Notes under the pieces: generated by a model
Told to the model about the DNA's origin: nothing
What the model saw: the letters and a program-made list of their open reading frames with translations, nothing else
Databases searched by the model: none
In this document: one piece after another, positions 8,404 through 16,076 of the stretch
How the letters are laid out: the number at the start of each line of letters is the position of its first letter
How positions within the stretch are numbered: position 1 is the first letter of the stretch
From: DATELY01 sp035276085
Lineage (GTDB): Bacteria; Pseudomonadota; Gammaproteobacteria; Steroidobacterales; Steroidobacteraceae
DNA length: 32,396 nucleotides
Assembly (NCBI GenBank): GCA_035276085.1
Contig: DATELY010000010.1
Location: forward strand, 1-32,396
Direction: 5' to 3'
Made by a program: the position numbers and the translations under genes

Positions 8404-10269
8404 ATGTTTCGCTACTTCGGTTTTGTGTGGGACGTGGACAATGTCGTGGCGAGCGAGGCGGGTGCTTTTTATCTCGAACGCTTGCAAGCAAGCGGTTCCG
8501 ATTGGCAATGCGCCGTGCGGCGGTCCGGACTCGCGGTGCTCTATACGGGGTTGAGGTCTCCCAACCGATGTCGTTCGTTGGAGGGCGACACCGGTGTCGT
8601 GCTCGGAACGCTTTTCGTACGCTCTGGCGCCGCCGGCTCGACAGCCGCTCCACCCAGCTTCGGGTCGCAAGAGACCGCAAGAATCCTGGAGACGGGCGGT
8701 CGACATCTGCTGCAACGCTATTGGGGACGATACGTTGCGTTCCTGCATGAGGCAGACAGCCGCACGACGCGCATCGTGCGCGATCCAACAGGAAGCCTGC
8801 CATGCTTCAACATGAACGTCGGCGGCGTGGAGATGTACTGCTCGTGGATCGAAGATGTCGCACGACTGGAGTTGCCGCTCTCCATCAATTGGGACTACGT
8901 CGCCGCGTACCTGTGCTACCAGCGACTCGAACTGAGCTTCACGGGGCTCAATGAAGTCACGCAGGTCTTGGGCGGAGAGTGCGTCGCGCATCGCGGCGGC
9001 AGCACAGCCCGGACGTTCTACTGGAATCCGCTGCGGATCGCTGATGAAAACCCCATCGAGGATCCGGTCGAGGCCGTTGCAGCGCTGCGTCACTGCACGC
9101 TCGACAGTGTGCACGCCTGGGCTTCCAGCTATGAAAGCATCGTGCATACGCTTTCCGGTGGCCTCGACTCCGCCATCGTGCTCGCATGCTTGAAGCATTC
9201 ATCCACACGCACGCACATTACCTGTGTCAACTACCACTCGCGGGGCGCTGCAGGCGACGAACGGACCTTCGCGCGACTGGCCGCGCGTCGCGCCGGGTAC
9301 GAGTTGTTGGAGCGCGAGCGGGATGTGGCGATCAGCTTCGAGCCGCTGTTGCAGATGCCCAGGTCTGCTGCGCCGACCATCTACCGGTACTACCTGGAGA
9401 ACAGCCGCCAGGAATTCGAGCTCGCACGCGAGCGCAAGGCGACTGCGCTTTTCTCGGGCGAAGGCGGCGACCAGCTGTTTTACCAATCCCGTGCCGCCTT
9501 CGGCGCCGGCGATTATCTCTGTCGACGCGGAATCCTGCGCGGGCTTGGACCAGAATTCTTTCGCATCGCCCTCGACGCGGCGCGCATCGATCGAGTGTCG
9601 GTGCGGCAAGTGCTGTGCAGCGCCCTTCTACAGGCAGGTCTCGGGCGCAGGTGGACCCTCGCCGGCGAAGTGGGGCAATTCATGAAAATGATGCCTGCCG
9701 AGGTGATCGATGCAGTCACGCACGACTCGCGTTGGGTGCATCCGCACTTTCAAGCGTGGCAACGGACGCCGAGCGGCAAGCGGTGGCACGCCTACGCGCT
9801 CTCATTCCCAGCTGTCGACTACTACGACCCGCTGGGCCTGCCGGACAGCGTGGAACGGGTGGCGCCACTGTTTTCCCAACCGCTGCTGGAGGTGTGTCTG
9901 CGCATCCCGGTGGATGTGCTCACGACCGGCGGCTGGGATCGCGCGATTGCCAGAAGGGCATTCAGGCACGAGCTACCGCATGAAATCGCGACGCGCCGTG
10001 GCAAGGGCGCCCCCGATGAGTACGTCAAGAGCGTGCTCGAGCACAATGTCAGTTTCGTCCGCGAGATGCTGCTCGAGGGGCAGCTGGTGCAGCAGAGATT
10101 CATCGACCGGACCCAGCTCGAAGCCGTGCTGTCCGGCGATCCAACGCACGCAGCGAGTGGGGAAACTGAAGTGTACGACTACCTCAACGTCGAAGCCTGG
10201 GTGCAGCGCTTCGAGACCGGTGCCGTCCCTGCGCAGCGCGAACCGTCATTCCCACAGACCTCGACGTAG
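8404..10269 (+). CDS. Lasso peptide macrolactam synthetase (asparagine synthetase-like, C protein)
   Basis: This 621-residue enzyme is homologous to asparagine synthetase B. It activates the side-chain carboxylate of the core Asp/Glu with ATP and couples it to the N-terminal amine freed by the B protein, closing the lasso ring. The N-terminal glutaminase-like domain starts MFRYFGFVWD and has no Cys2, so it cannot hydrolyse glutamine, as is usual for lasso cyclases. The ATP-pyrophosphatase loop SGGLDS is at 251-256, followed by FSGEGGDQLF, the second conserved ATP-site block. ATG 8404 is 8 nt after the B stop; the open frame extends upstream to 7636 but that part only shadows the B gene. Length and domain order are normal for the family. 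Confidence 0.92.
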   Translation: MFRYFGFVWDVDNVVASEAGAFYLERLQASGSDWQCAVRRSGLAVLYTGLRSPNRCRSLEGDTGVVLGTLFVRSGAAGSTAAPPSFGSQETARILETGGRHLLQRYWGRYVAFLHEADSRTTRIVRDPTGSLPCFNMNVGGVEMYCSWIEDVARLELPLSINWDYVAAYLCYQRLELSFTGLNEVTQVLGGECVAHRGGSTARTFYWNPLRIADENPIEDPVEAVAALRHCTLDSVHAWASSYESIVHTLSGGLDSAIVLACLKHSSTRTHITCVNYHSRGAAGDERTFARLAARRAGYELLERERDVAISFEPLLQMPRSAAPTIYRYYLENSRQEFELARERKATALFSGEGGDQLFYQSRAAFGAGDYLCRRGILRGLGPEFFRIALDAARIDRVSVRQVLCSALLQAGLGRRWTLAGEVGQFMKMMPAEVIDAVTHDSRWVHPHFQAWQRTPSGKRWHAYALSFPAVDYYDPLGLPDSVERVAPLFSQPLLEVCLRIPVDVLTTGGWDRAIARRAFRHELPHEIATRRGKGAPDEYVKSVLEHNVSFVREMLLEGQLVQQRFIDRTQLEAVLSGDPTHAASGETEVYDYLNVEAWVQRFETGAVPAQREPSFPQTST

Positions 10270-10308
10270 CGACTCGAGTCGCGATGCACGGCAGCGGATG
10301 CGCGAGCT

Positions 10309-10518
10309 TTACTCGGGCTCGTCATCGTCGTGGTCCCCGGGCTCGATGATCTGCCCCTGTCTCTGGATGCGTGCGTAGATTTCCTCGCGGTGTACCGCCA
10401 CTTCCTTCGGTGCGCCGATACCGATCCGCACTTGATTACTCTTGATACCCAAGACCGTGACCTTGATGTCGTCGCCGATGGTCACGGTTTCTCCCATCCG
10501 TCTCGTTAGAATGAGCAT
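10309..10518 (-). CDS. csrA: Carbon storage regulator CsrA (translationally coupled to fecR)
   Basis: This 69-residue RNA-binding dimer is a classic CsrA/RsmA that binds GGA motifs in mRNA leaders and alters translation. The sequence MLILTRRMGETVTIGD matches the family from residue 1, with RNA-contacting Arg6, Arg7, His43 and Arg44 all present. It ends with an acidic tail. The start ATG shares one base with the fecR stop (TGATG at 10516-10520), and AAGGAGA precedes it inside the fecR end, so it should be expressed as the third gene of a fecI-fecR-csrA operon. A csrA in a FecI/FecR operon is not an arrangement I know as standard. Confidence 0.95.
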   Translation of the reverse strand: MLILTRRMGETVTIGDDIKVTVLGIKSNQVRIGIGAPKEVAVHREEIYARIQRQGQIIEPGDHDDDEPE

Positions 10519-11522
10519 CAGTGTCTCTCCTTAGTAGGCTCTTGCCGGTAATCCAGTACGAAGGTGTCACCGCTTCGGTGTGCGTTCACGGGAGCGAGCT
10601 TTTCGAGTAAGCCGAGCGAGGCTTCGATGTTGTCGTGGACGTTCAGCTGGCCGCCCAGACGCAACTGTGCGAGACGCGGATCGCGCACGAGGATCTGCCG
10701 ATTCGAGTAGCGGCCGAGGTCCTCGACGACATTGGCCAAGGGCTCGTCTTCGAATTCCAGGATGCCCTGGCGCCACAGCGCGGCGTTGGCGCCGGCGGCG
10801 GGATGGATATCGCGCACCAACCCGGTGGTGCCGTAAACGATCTGTTCATTGGCCTGCAGCGTGCGAGTCCAGGTCGGCTGAGTGCTGCTGCCCACGCTCG
10901 CGACCCGTACGGTACCTTCGAGCACGGTGACGATGACCTCGGCGTTCTGCCGGCGTCGCACGTTGAAGCGAGTGCCCAGCACGCGGATCTCGCTGGCATC
11001 GAGTCCCACGATGAAGGGCTTTGAGGGATCGTGGCGCACCTCGAAGAGCGCCTCGCCCTGGCGCAACGCCACGCGTCGCTCGCCCGAGCGCCCGACCCAG
11101 TGCAAGTCAGTGAGGGTATTCAGATGTGCGATGCTGCCGTCCGGCAGCGTGACGTCGCGCGTCATCTGCGCCGATGTGGCGAGCGCGATGGGTGCTGTCT
11201 CATCTCGATAAACGAACCACCCAGCCAGGCCCAGGGTGAGCAGGGCAGAGGCGGCCAAGGCCGAGAGCCACAGCTTGCGCCGCCCCGCGCCTGCGTGGGG
11301 ACTCGCCATCGCCAGCAGTTCGTCGCGAGTGTGCTGCGGCAGATCGCAGGCCAGATTCAAGATGAAGGAGTGCGCACGGAATTCGCGCTGGTGCACCTCA
11401 TTCGTCATCAACCAGTGCTGGAACGCCTCATGTTCGGCAGTGCTCAGATCGCTTTCCAACAGCCGCTCGGCCCATTGGGCAGCTGCCTTGCGAACCCCGT
11501 TGATCGCAGTGTCGGTTGTCAT
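10518..11522 (-). CDS. fecR: FecR-family anti-sigma factor / transmembrane sensor
   Basis: This 334-residue inner-membrane protein likely holds or activates the adjacent ECF sigma factor in response to a TonB-dependent receptor. The N-terminal cytoplasmic part (AAAQWAERLLESDLSTAEHEAFQHWL) is the DUF4880-type sigma-binding region. A single membrane segment (SALAASALLTLGLAGWFVY) is near residues 96-114. The periplasmic FecR domain follows (RDVTLPDGSIAHLNTLTDL, then VLEGTVRV), then an STN-like C-terminal domain. I chose ATG at 11522 because the DUF4880 region begins there; the frame stays open upstream into fecI without family-like sequence. The gene starts 16 nt after fecI. Confidence 0.92.
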   Translation of the reverse strand: MTTDTAINGVRKAAAQWAERLLESDLSTAEHEAFQHWLMTNEVHQREFRAHSFILNLACDLPQHTRDELLAMASPHAGAGRRKLWLSALAASALLTLGLAGWFVYRDETAPIALATSAQMTRDVTLPDGSIAHLNTLTDLHWVGRSGERRVALRQGEALFEVRHDPSKPFIVGLDASEIRVLGTRFNVRRRQNAEVIVTVLEGTVRVASVGSSTQPTWTRTLQANEQIVYGTTGLVRDIHPAAGANAALWRQGILEFEDEPLANVVEDLGRYSNRQILVRDPRLAQLRLGGQLNVHDNIEASLGLLEKLAPVNAHRSGDTFVLDYRQEPTKERH

Positions 11523-11538
11523 AGGTGGGTCCAGCGCC

Positions 11539-12120
11539 TCAGTCGAGCGCCGGCGCATCGATGCCGAGCGCCGCGAGCCTGTGGCGGCACTCTTCCAGGG
11601 CCGCGGCGGCACGCTGTTGCGCTGCATCGGCGGAAATATTCAGCACCTTCGCAATCTCCTCGTGACTCATCTGGTGGACATAGCGCAGTACGAAGACCGG
11701 CCGATACTTCGGTCGCAGCCGTTGGATGATCTGTTTCAAATGCCGCATCGCTTCCTCGATGGCCGCCAGTCGGTCGGGCCGCGCTGCGGCATCGGCAATG
11801 TCGTCCACTTCCGCGGCGCTACCGAGAATCTCCGTCCTGGAACGCTCCGTGCGCAGATAGTCGATTGCATTCTTGGTCGCCGCATCGAAGAGCAACGCGC
11901 GAGGGCATTTCACGTCCTCCGGCCGGCACAAGCGCAGGAGTTTCGTGTATGTGTCCTGAGCCACTTCCTCGGCGGCCTGTTTGCTGCCGAGCATGCGGTG
12001 CAGGTAGCGGCGCAGTTGCTGATCGTGTGATCCGAACAGTCGGGTGATGAACTCGGCGATCCCGATCCGCTCCGGCGGCTTCATGCGGCGTACGACATTT
12101 CCCATTGCCATCGTGTCCAT
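11539..12120 (-). CDS. fecI: ECF RNA polymerase sigma factor, FecI type
   Basis: This 193-residue sigma factor has region 2 (the block around YLHRMLGSKQAAEEVAQDTY, with the preserved AEEVAQDTY motif) and region 4 (LKQIIQRLRPKYRPVFVLRY, then MSHEEIAKVLNIS). Such factors transcribe TonB-dependent receptor genes and neighbouring biosynthetic genes when FecR signals. I take the start at ATG 12120 (MDTMAMGNVV), after a G-rich run GGGGGG; an open frame upstream to 12189 has no better ribosome site. It heads the fecI-fecR-csrA operon and is divergent from the lasso precursor gene. The region-4 tail (SADAAQQRAAAALEECRHRL) is somewhat unlike standard FecI proteins. Confidence 0.9.
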   Translation of the reverse strand: MDTMAMGNVVRRMKPPERIGIAEFITRLFGSHDQQLRRYLHRMLGSKQAAEEVAQDTYTKLLRLCRPEDVKCPRALLFDAATKNAIDYLRTERSRTEILGSAAEVDDIADAAARPDRLAAIEEAMRHLKQIIQRLRPKYRPVFVLRYVHQMSHEEIAKVLNISADAAQQRAAAALEECRHRLAALGIDAPALD

Positions 12121-12281
12121 TACCCCCCAAGACCGTGCACCGGCCGAAAAACCATGAAAATAATTTTTGTCGAGCCGCCGTCCAAACAAAGGATCAGAGT
12201 TGAAACCAATTATTGACGCCTGGAGGGCGCAGTGTTACCAGTGCCGGCGCGATCACTATCTAGTCACTCGAGGGAATGAGC
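12121..12281. promoter_or_regulatory. Divergent control region between fecI and the lasso precursor gene
   Basis: This 160-bp AT-richer gap must hold the fecI promoter (minus) and the lasA promoter (plus). Plus-strand candidates are TTGAAA (12200-12205) and TTGACG (12213-12218) as -35-like boxes; no strong -10 follows, which could mean an ECF promoter. Three GGA cores lie on the plus strand at 12191-12193, 12222-12224 and 12273-12275; the last is inside the AGGGA ribosome site of lasA. CsrA binding at these sites is inference. Confidence 0.45.
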
Positions 12282-12440
12282 ATGAACACTGAAGTTACGG
12301 TTGCCGTCGAGAATGCGGGTGAGGAGAAGAAAGCAACGACTTGCACGGAATGCGCGCTCGTGGAGCTGGGCGCGGTGTCCGAGGACACTCAAGGATTCGG
12401 AGGGCCATGGCTCGAGGCTGGGATGGGTAGACAGCCGTAG
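12282..12440 (+). CDS. Predicted lasso peptide precursor (core GFGGPWLEAGMGRQP)
   Basis: This short gene encodes 52 residues. The ATG at 12282 has AGGGA (12271-12275) at 6-nt spacing; an in-frame ATG at 12276 sits too close to it. The leader ends LVELGAVSEDTQ, which follows the pattern known from proteobacterial lasso leaders such as astexin (L-I-x-L-G-x-A-S-x-x-T-x before Gly1), with Thr at position -2. The predicted core is 15 residues, Gly1 to Pro15. Glu8 is its only acidic residue, so a Gly1-Glu8 eight-residue macrolactam ring is predicted, as in caulosegnin I, with a seven-residue tail AGMGRQP. The leader holds a CTEC cysteine pair, which is odd. The lasso B and C genes are 2 kb upstream on the same strand. 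No other ORF in the locus fits a precursor as well. Confidence 0.85.
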   Translation: MNTEVTVAVENAGEEKKATTCTECALVELGAVSEDTQGFGGPWLEAGMGRQP

Positions 12441-12447
12441 TCGAAAT

Positions 12448-12480
12448 CAGGCGCGCAGCACCGGCAGTGCCGCGCGCCTG
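12448..12480. terminator. Strong stem-loop between lasso precursor and receptor genes
   Basis: CAGGCGCGC (12448-12456) pairs with GCGCGCCTG (12472-12480), and inside it GCAC (12458-12461) pairs with GTGC (12467-12470) around the loop CGGCA, with one A-C mismatch at 12457/12471. The hairpin starts 7 bases after the lasA stop and ends 3 bases before the stop codon of the convergent receptor gene. There is no strict T-run on either side. It may act as a bidirectional terminator or protect the 3' end of the precursor mRNA. Confidence 0.7.
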
Positions 12481-12483
12481 CAA

Positions 12484-15400
12484 CTACCAGTGTTTTGACA
12501 CATAGGCGCTGACCACGCGTCCAAAGGGCTGGGCGTTGAACAGGTCATAGCCCCACTCTCGATCGACGAACGGCGGATCTTCATTCAGCACATTGGCGAC
12601 GTTTACAACAAGCTCGGTGTCATCGGTCCAACCGCCACGTTTCTCCGTCCGATAGGTCAGCCCCAGATCGAACGTCGTCCAGGCATCGACGGAGTGCCGC
12701 ACCGGACTGACAGGGTCCTGGTAGCGGCCCGTGTAGTTCGCGGTCAGGCTCACTGCCAGGCCCGGCTGTTGCCTTCCGTGCTGATGCCATTCCACGATCC
12801 CCCGCAGCCGCAGGGCGAGGGGATTGTCGACGGTATCGAGGACATCGAGAGCGGGGGTGGTCTTCGTGAGTGCTCGTTTGAAGTGGAACACATGAGCGCC
12901 GTTCACCTCGATGTTCAAATGCCCCCAATCCGTGACGAGAGACTGATTGAGCTTGAAATCGAGACCCTTCACTGTCGTCATTGCCAGATTGCGTTGTCGC
13001 GCATCGATGATGACTGTGGGCGGCGTGGTGCTGCATTGCGCAGGATTCCCGATGAATTGCGGGCTGCCGCAGATGGCATCGATCTGCGACTGCGAAGGAT
13101 TGCGTGTAATGACGGACGCCCATTCATCCTCTTGAAACAAGAAGTCGAAGGCGTTCACGGGTCCGGGCCGGACGACCTGATCCTCATAATCGATGGAATA
13201 GGCCGTCAGCGAGAGCTGCAAACCCGGCAATGCCGGCGGCGCGAAATCGAGGCCCGCGGCCCAGGTGGTCGCGCGCTCTTCTTTCAAATCCGGGTTGCCA
13301 CCTTGGAGCGCCAGGATGTCCGAACGGCCGGAGGAGGAGCGCGGATCTGGCAGCGACACAATAAGGGCGCTATTGCGGGCGTCGTCCAGATCGACCAGGT
13401 TCGGCGCTCTGAATGAGGTGCCCCAAGTGGCTCGCAGCTTGACGGACGTCAGCGGTGTCCACCGTAGCCCGATCTTCGGGTTGTAGGTGCGGCCGAAATC
13501 ATCGTACTGCTCGTAACGAGCCGCCAAGGAGAGCTCCAGTCGTGGAGGGGCATGCGTCTCGGCAGGACTGCCGATCAGTGGAACGGATAACTCCGTAAAC
13601 GCAGCCGCGATCCTGCGGCCGGCCCGTATGCGATTCGGAAGCGCATCGTAGTTATCGATGCGGTTGTCCTGGCGCAAATCCTCTTCCCGGTACTCGGCGC
13701 CGATCGCCATCTTGGCGGCACCCGCTGGCAACTCCAGCAGGGGGCCGTCGGCCGCGAGTTGGACCGACGCAATCTCCGATTGGGCGTTGCGCCGAACCAC
13801 CGTGCGAATGGCTTCGATCGTTGCCGGGTTGGTGTGCGAACCGTCGCCAAAGGGGTTGAACGCGGTCGCGGGATCGGGATCGGCGAGCGCCGCGCCCAGG
13901 GCAACAGGATTGACCTCTCCGTAACTTTTCCAGCGCAGATCCTCTGCGCCATATGATGCCGAAAGCAACGTTTTCCATGCACTGCTGAATTCGGCCTTCA
14001 AGCCCGCTGTGCCGAGGTAACTTCGGGTTCGTCCGTTAGTCCTGTATGGACCCAGCTCATTCGTATAGTCATAGGCCACGACGACATACGGCGCGCCCCC
14101 GACCGGATCGACAAAGAAAGGATTTGTTGCGGGTACCCATAATGGCAAGCTGCCCTGACCCGGCGTCCATGGCCTCATGCGCGAATCCCGTTGGGCATAT
14201 CGTCCCTCGGCAAATAGCTCCACGCGCTCACTCACGTGTTGCGAAGCCGTGAAATGAACATTGTGCGTGTGCTTGTCCGGCAGCAACTCGGTGTCGGCGA
14301 AGTGGTTTTTGTAGTTGACGACTCCCGGCAACAGATCGCCGGGGCTGAGTGACGTGCCATCCTGTCCGCGAGGAATGGCGAATAGGGGTTGCAGCGTGCG
14401 TGGATCCAGAATGTTGCCGGGATTGCTGCTCACACTGCGAAAATCGCGTCCGCCGAAAGGTCTCTTGTCGGCGTTCGCCGTGTAGTCACGGTCGGCCGAG
14501 TCCAACGCCGTTCGCTCATAGTACTGATAGCCGACGAGCCAGTGACCGCTGCTCCAGCGATGCCCAGCCAGTTGCGACGCCAGCACCTCGGTTGCGCCAC
14601 CCGGCGCCCCGTAACGCAACTGAGTTTCCGTTCCCTCCACATCGTCACGCAGAATGATGTTGACGACACCCGCGATGGCATCGGAACCGTACAGCGCGGA
14701 GCCACCATCCGGCAGCACCTCGATGCGATCGACCATGCTCCACGGAATGTTGGAGACATCCACAAAATCTCCGCGCATCCCGGACCCCGGTTGTCGGCGA
14801 CCGTTCACGAGCACCAAGGTCGCACCGTCGCCGAGACCGCGTAGATTGATACCGGCACCGCGATTGAAGTTACCCACGCCACCGACGGCCTCGCCGCGAG
14901 TCATGCTGCCGGCCAACGGCAGCGCCTGTACCGTGTCTTGGACTGTCGCGTAACTCGCTCGCTTGATCTCCTTTCTTTCCACCGGAATGAGCGGTGACAT
15001 GCTGTCGAAGACACCGTGGATGAGACTTCCCGTGACCAAAACCTCCTCGACCTTGCTCTGCCTGGATTCGTCGGATGTTGGCGCAACAGGAATGCTCGGC
15101 CTCTCACCTGACGACGGCGAAGTTCTGGTGGCCTGCATCGCGGTTCCTTCCGTCGCGGGCTTGATCACTGCAGCGTACTCGCCTTCGAACTCGTAGCTGA
15201 GTCCTGCTCCTCGGAGCATTTGCGCGAGTGCATCCGAGGCTTCGAGCTTGCCGCTGACGGCTTGCGTCTGAATGCCTTTGATGGTGTCTGCCAGATAGAG
15301 CACGCGCACTTGCGATTGCAGATAGAACTCGCGGAGTGTCTGCGGCGCGTCTCCGGCGGGGATATGAAACTCCACTGTTGGGCCCGCGGCCCAGGTCGGG

Positions 15401-15495
15401 CTGCAGCACACGCCAAGCACGGTGAGAACGAACGTCCATCGACGGAGGGTTGGAAATTCCTGTTCCACGAACCTTCCCCCTTCCTGCGGACACAT
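12484..15495 (-). CDS. TonB-dependent outer-membrane receptor with N-terminal STN signalling domain
   Basis: This protein of up to 1003 residues has a signal peptide (RRWTFVLTVLGVCCSPTWAA, about residues 18-37), an STN domain (about 40-112), a linker, a TonB-box/plug start (SKVEEVLVTGSLIHG), the plug (NLRGLGDGATLVLVNGRR, then IEVLPDGGSALYGSDAIAG) and a long beta-barrel ending in aromatic Trp (AYVSKHW). The STN domain is the feature that lets such receptors signal to FecR, and fecI-fecR lie just beyond the lasso precursor. Receptors of this kind sit beside many proteobacterial lasso clusters and can import the peptide. ATG 15495 and GTG 15468 are both possible starts; GTG has GGAAGG close upstream. 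The substrate is inferred from position only. Confidence 0.9.
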   Translation of the reverse strand: MCPQEGGRFVEQEFPTLRRWTFVLTVLGVCCSPTWAAGPTVEFHIPAGDAPQTLREFYLQSQVRVLYLADTIKGIQTQAVSGKLEASDALAQMLRGAGLSYEFEGEYAAVIKPATEGTAMQATRTSPSSGERPSIPVAPTSDESRQSKVEEVLVTGSLIHGVFDSMSPLIPVERKEIKRASYATVQDTVQALPLAGSMTRGEAVGGVGNFNRGAGINLRGLGDGATLVLVNGRRQPGSGMRGDFVDVSNIPWSMVDRIEVLPDGGSALYGSDAIAGVVNIILRDDVEGTETQLRYGAPGGATEVLASQLAGHRWSSGHWLVGYQYYERTALDSADRDYTANADKRPFGGRDFRSVSSNPGNILDPRTLQPLFAIPRGQDGTSLSPGDLLPGVVNYKNHFADTELLPDKHTHNVHFTASQHVSERVELFAEGRYAQRDSRMRPWTPGQGSLPLWVPATNPFFVDPVGGAPYVVVAYDYTNELGPYRTNGRTRSYLGTAGLKAEFSSAWKTLLSASYGAEDLRWKSYGEVNPVALGAALADPDPATAFNPFGDGSHTNPATIEAIRTVVRRNAQSEIASVQLAADGPLLELPAGAAKMAIGAEYREEDLRQDNRIDNYDALPNRIRAGRRIAAAFTELSVPLIGSPAETHAPPRLELSLAARYEQYDDFGRTYNPKIGLRWTPLTSVKLRATWGTSFRAPNLVDLDDARNSALIVSLPDPRSSSGRSDILALQGGNPDLKEERATTWAAGLDFAPPALPGLQLSLTAYSIDYEDQVVRPGPVNAFDFLFQEDEWASVITRNPSQSQIDAICGSPQFIGNPAQCSTTPPTVIIDARQRNLAMTTVKGLDFKLNQSLVTDWGHLNIEVNGAHVFHFKRALTKTTPALDVLDTVDNPLALRLRGIVEWHQHGRQQPGLAVSLTANYTGRYQDPVSPVRHSVDAWTTFDLGLTYRTEKRGGWTDDTELVVNVANVLNEDPPFVDREWGYDLFNAQPFGRVVSAYVSKHW

Positions 15496-15698
15496 GTCCT
15501 TGTTCCAGACGAGTGTCCCACATCGTTCGCGTAGATCGAAGTAGGGGAATTTGTCTCGATACTCATCTCTATGATAATGGTGCGCGCCGAGAGTGCAGCA
15601 CTGACGGATACCGAGGTGAACAACTGCATAAGTTCTGCTAATGGCTGCCCCCTCGCATGGGCAGGTTGATCAGGCTGGCAATGGCTAAGGAGGCCAAT

Positions 15699-16076
15699 AT
15701 GCTCGTGCTTACGCGTCAGGCGGGAGAGACCATCATGGTGGGTGAGGAGATCGTGGTTAAGATCCTCGGTCTTCAGGGTAACCAAGTGCGACTGGGAATC
15801 GAGGCACCCTCCGAAGTTGTTGTACTTCGTGCGGAGTTGCTGACCGCGGCAGGGACCGTTGCGGCTCAGCCGGCAGATATTCCGAAAGCGGTTCATCACG
15901 GCAGTGACACAGCGAACACCACGGCATTCAGCGGTGCTGTGAAACCGCGACTCACTCTGGTCGGCACGGACCGGACTTCGCCTACGGAAGCCGCGGCAGT
16001 GCGCTGCGAGGATGCGGGTGTCTCACGACATCCTCCCGGCGAGGTGGACCGAAACGACCAAAACCACAGCGACTGA
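15699..16076 (+). CDS. CsrA-family regulator with long C-terminal extension
   Basis: This 125-residue protein begins with a CsrA domain (MLVLTRQAGETIMVGEE, residues 1 to about 50). A further 75 low-complexity, Ala/Thr/Asp-rich residues follow and match no domain I know. Arg6 and Arg44 are kept, but Arg7 is Gln and His43 is Leu, so RNA binding may differ from the canonical CsrA at 10309-10518. A strong AAGGAGG (15687-15693) precedes ATG 15699, so this start is clear although the frame opens earlier. The gene is divergent from the receptor gene across a 203-bp gap. It could be a specialised CsrA or an antagonist of the first copy. Confidence 0.85.
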   Translation: MLVLTRQAGETIMVGEEIVVKILGLQGNQVRLGIEAPSEVVVLRAELLTAAGTVAAQPADIPKAVHHGSDTANTTAFSGAVKPRLTLVGTDRTSPTEAAAVRCEDAGVSRHPPGEVDRNDQNHSD

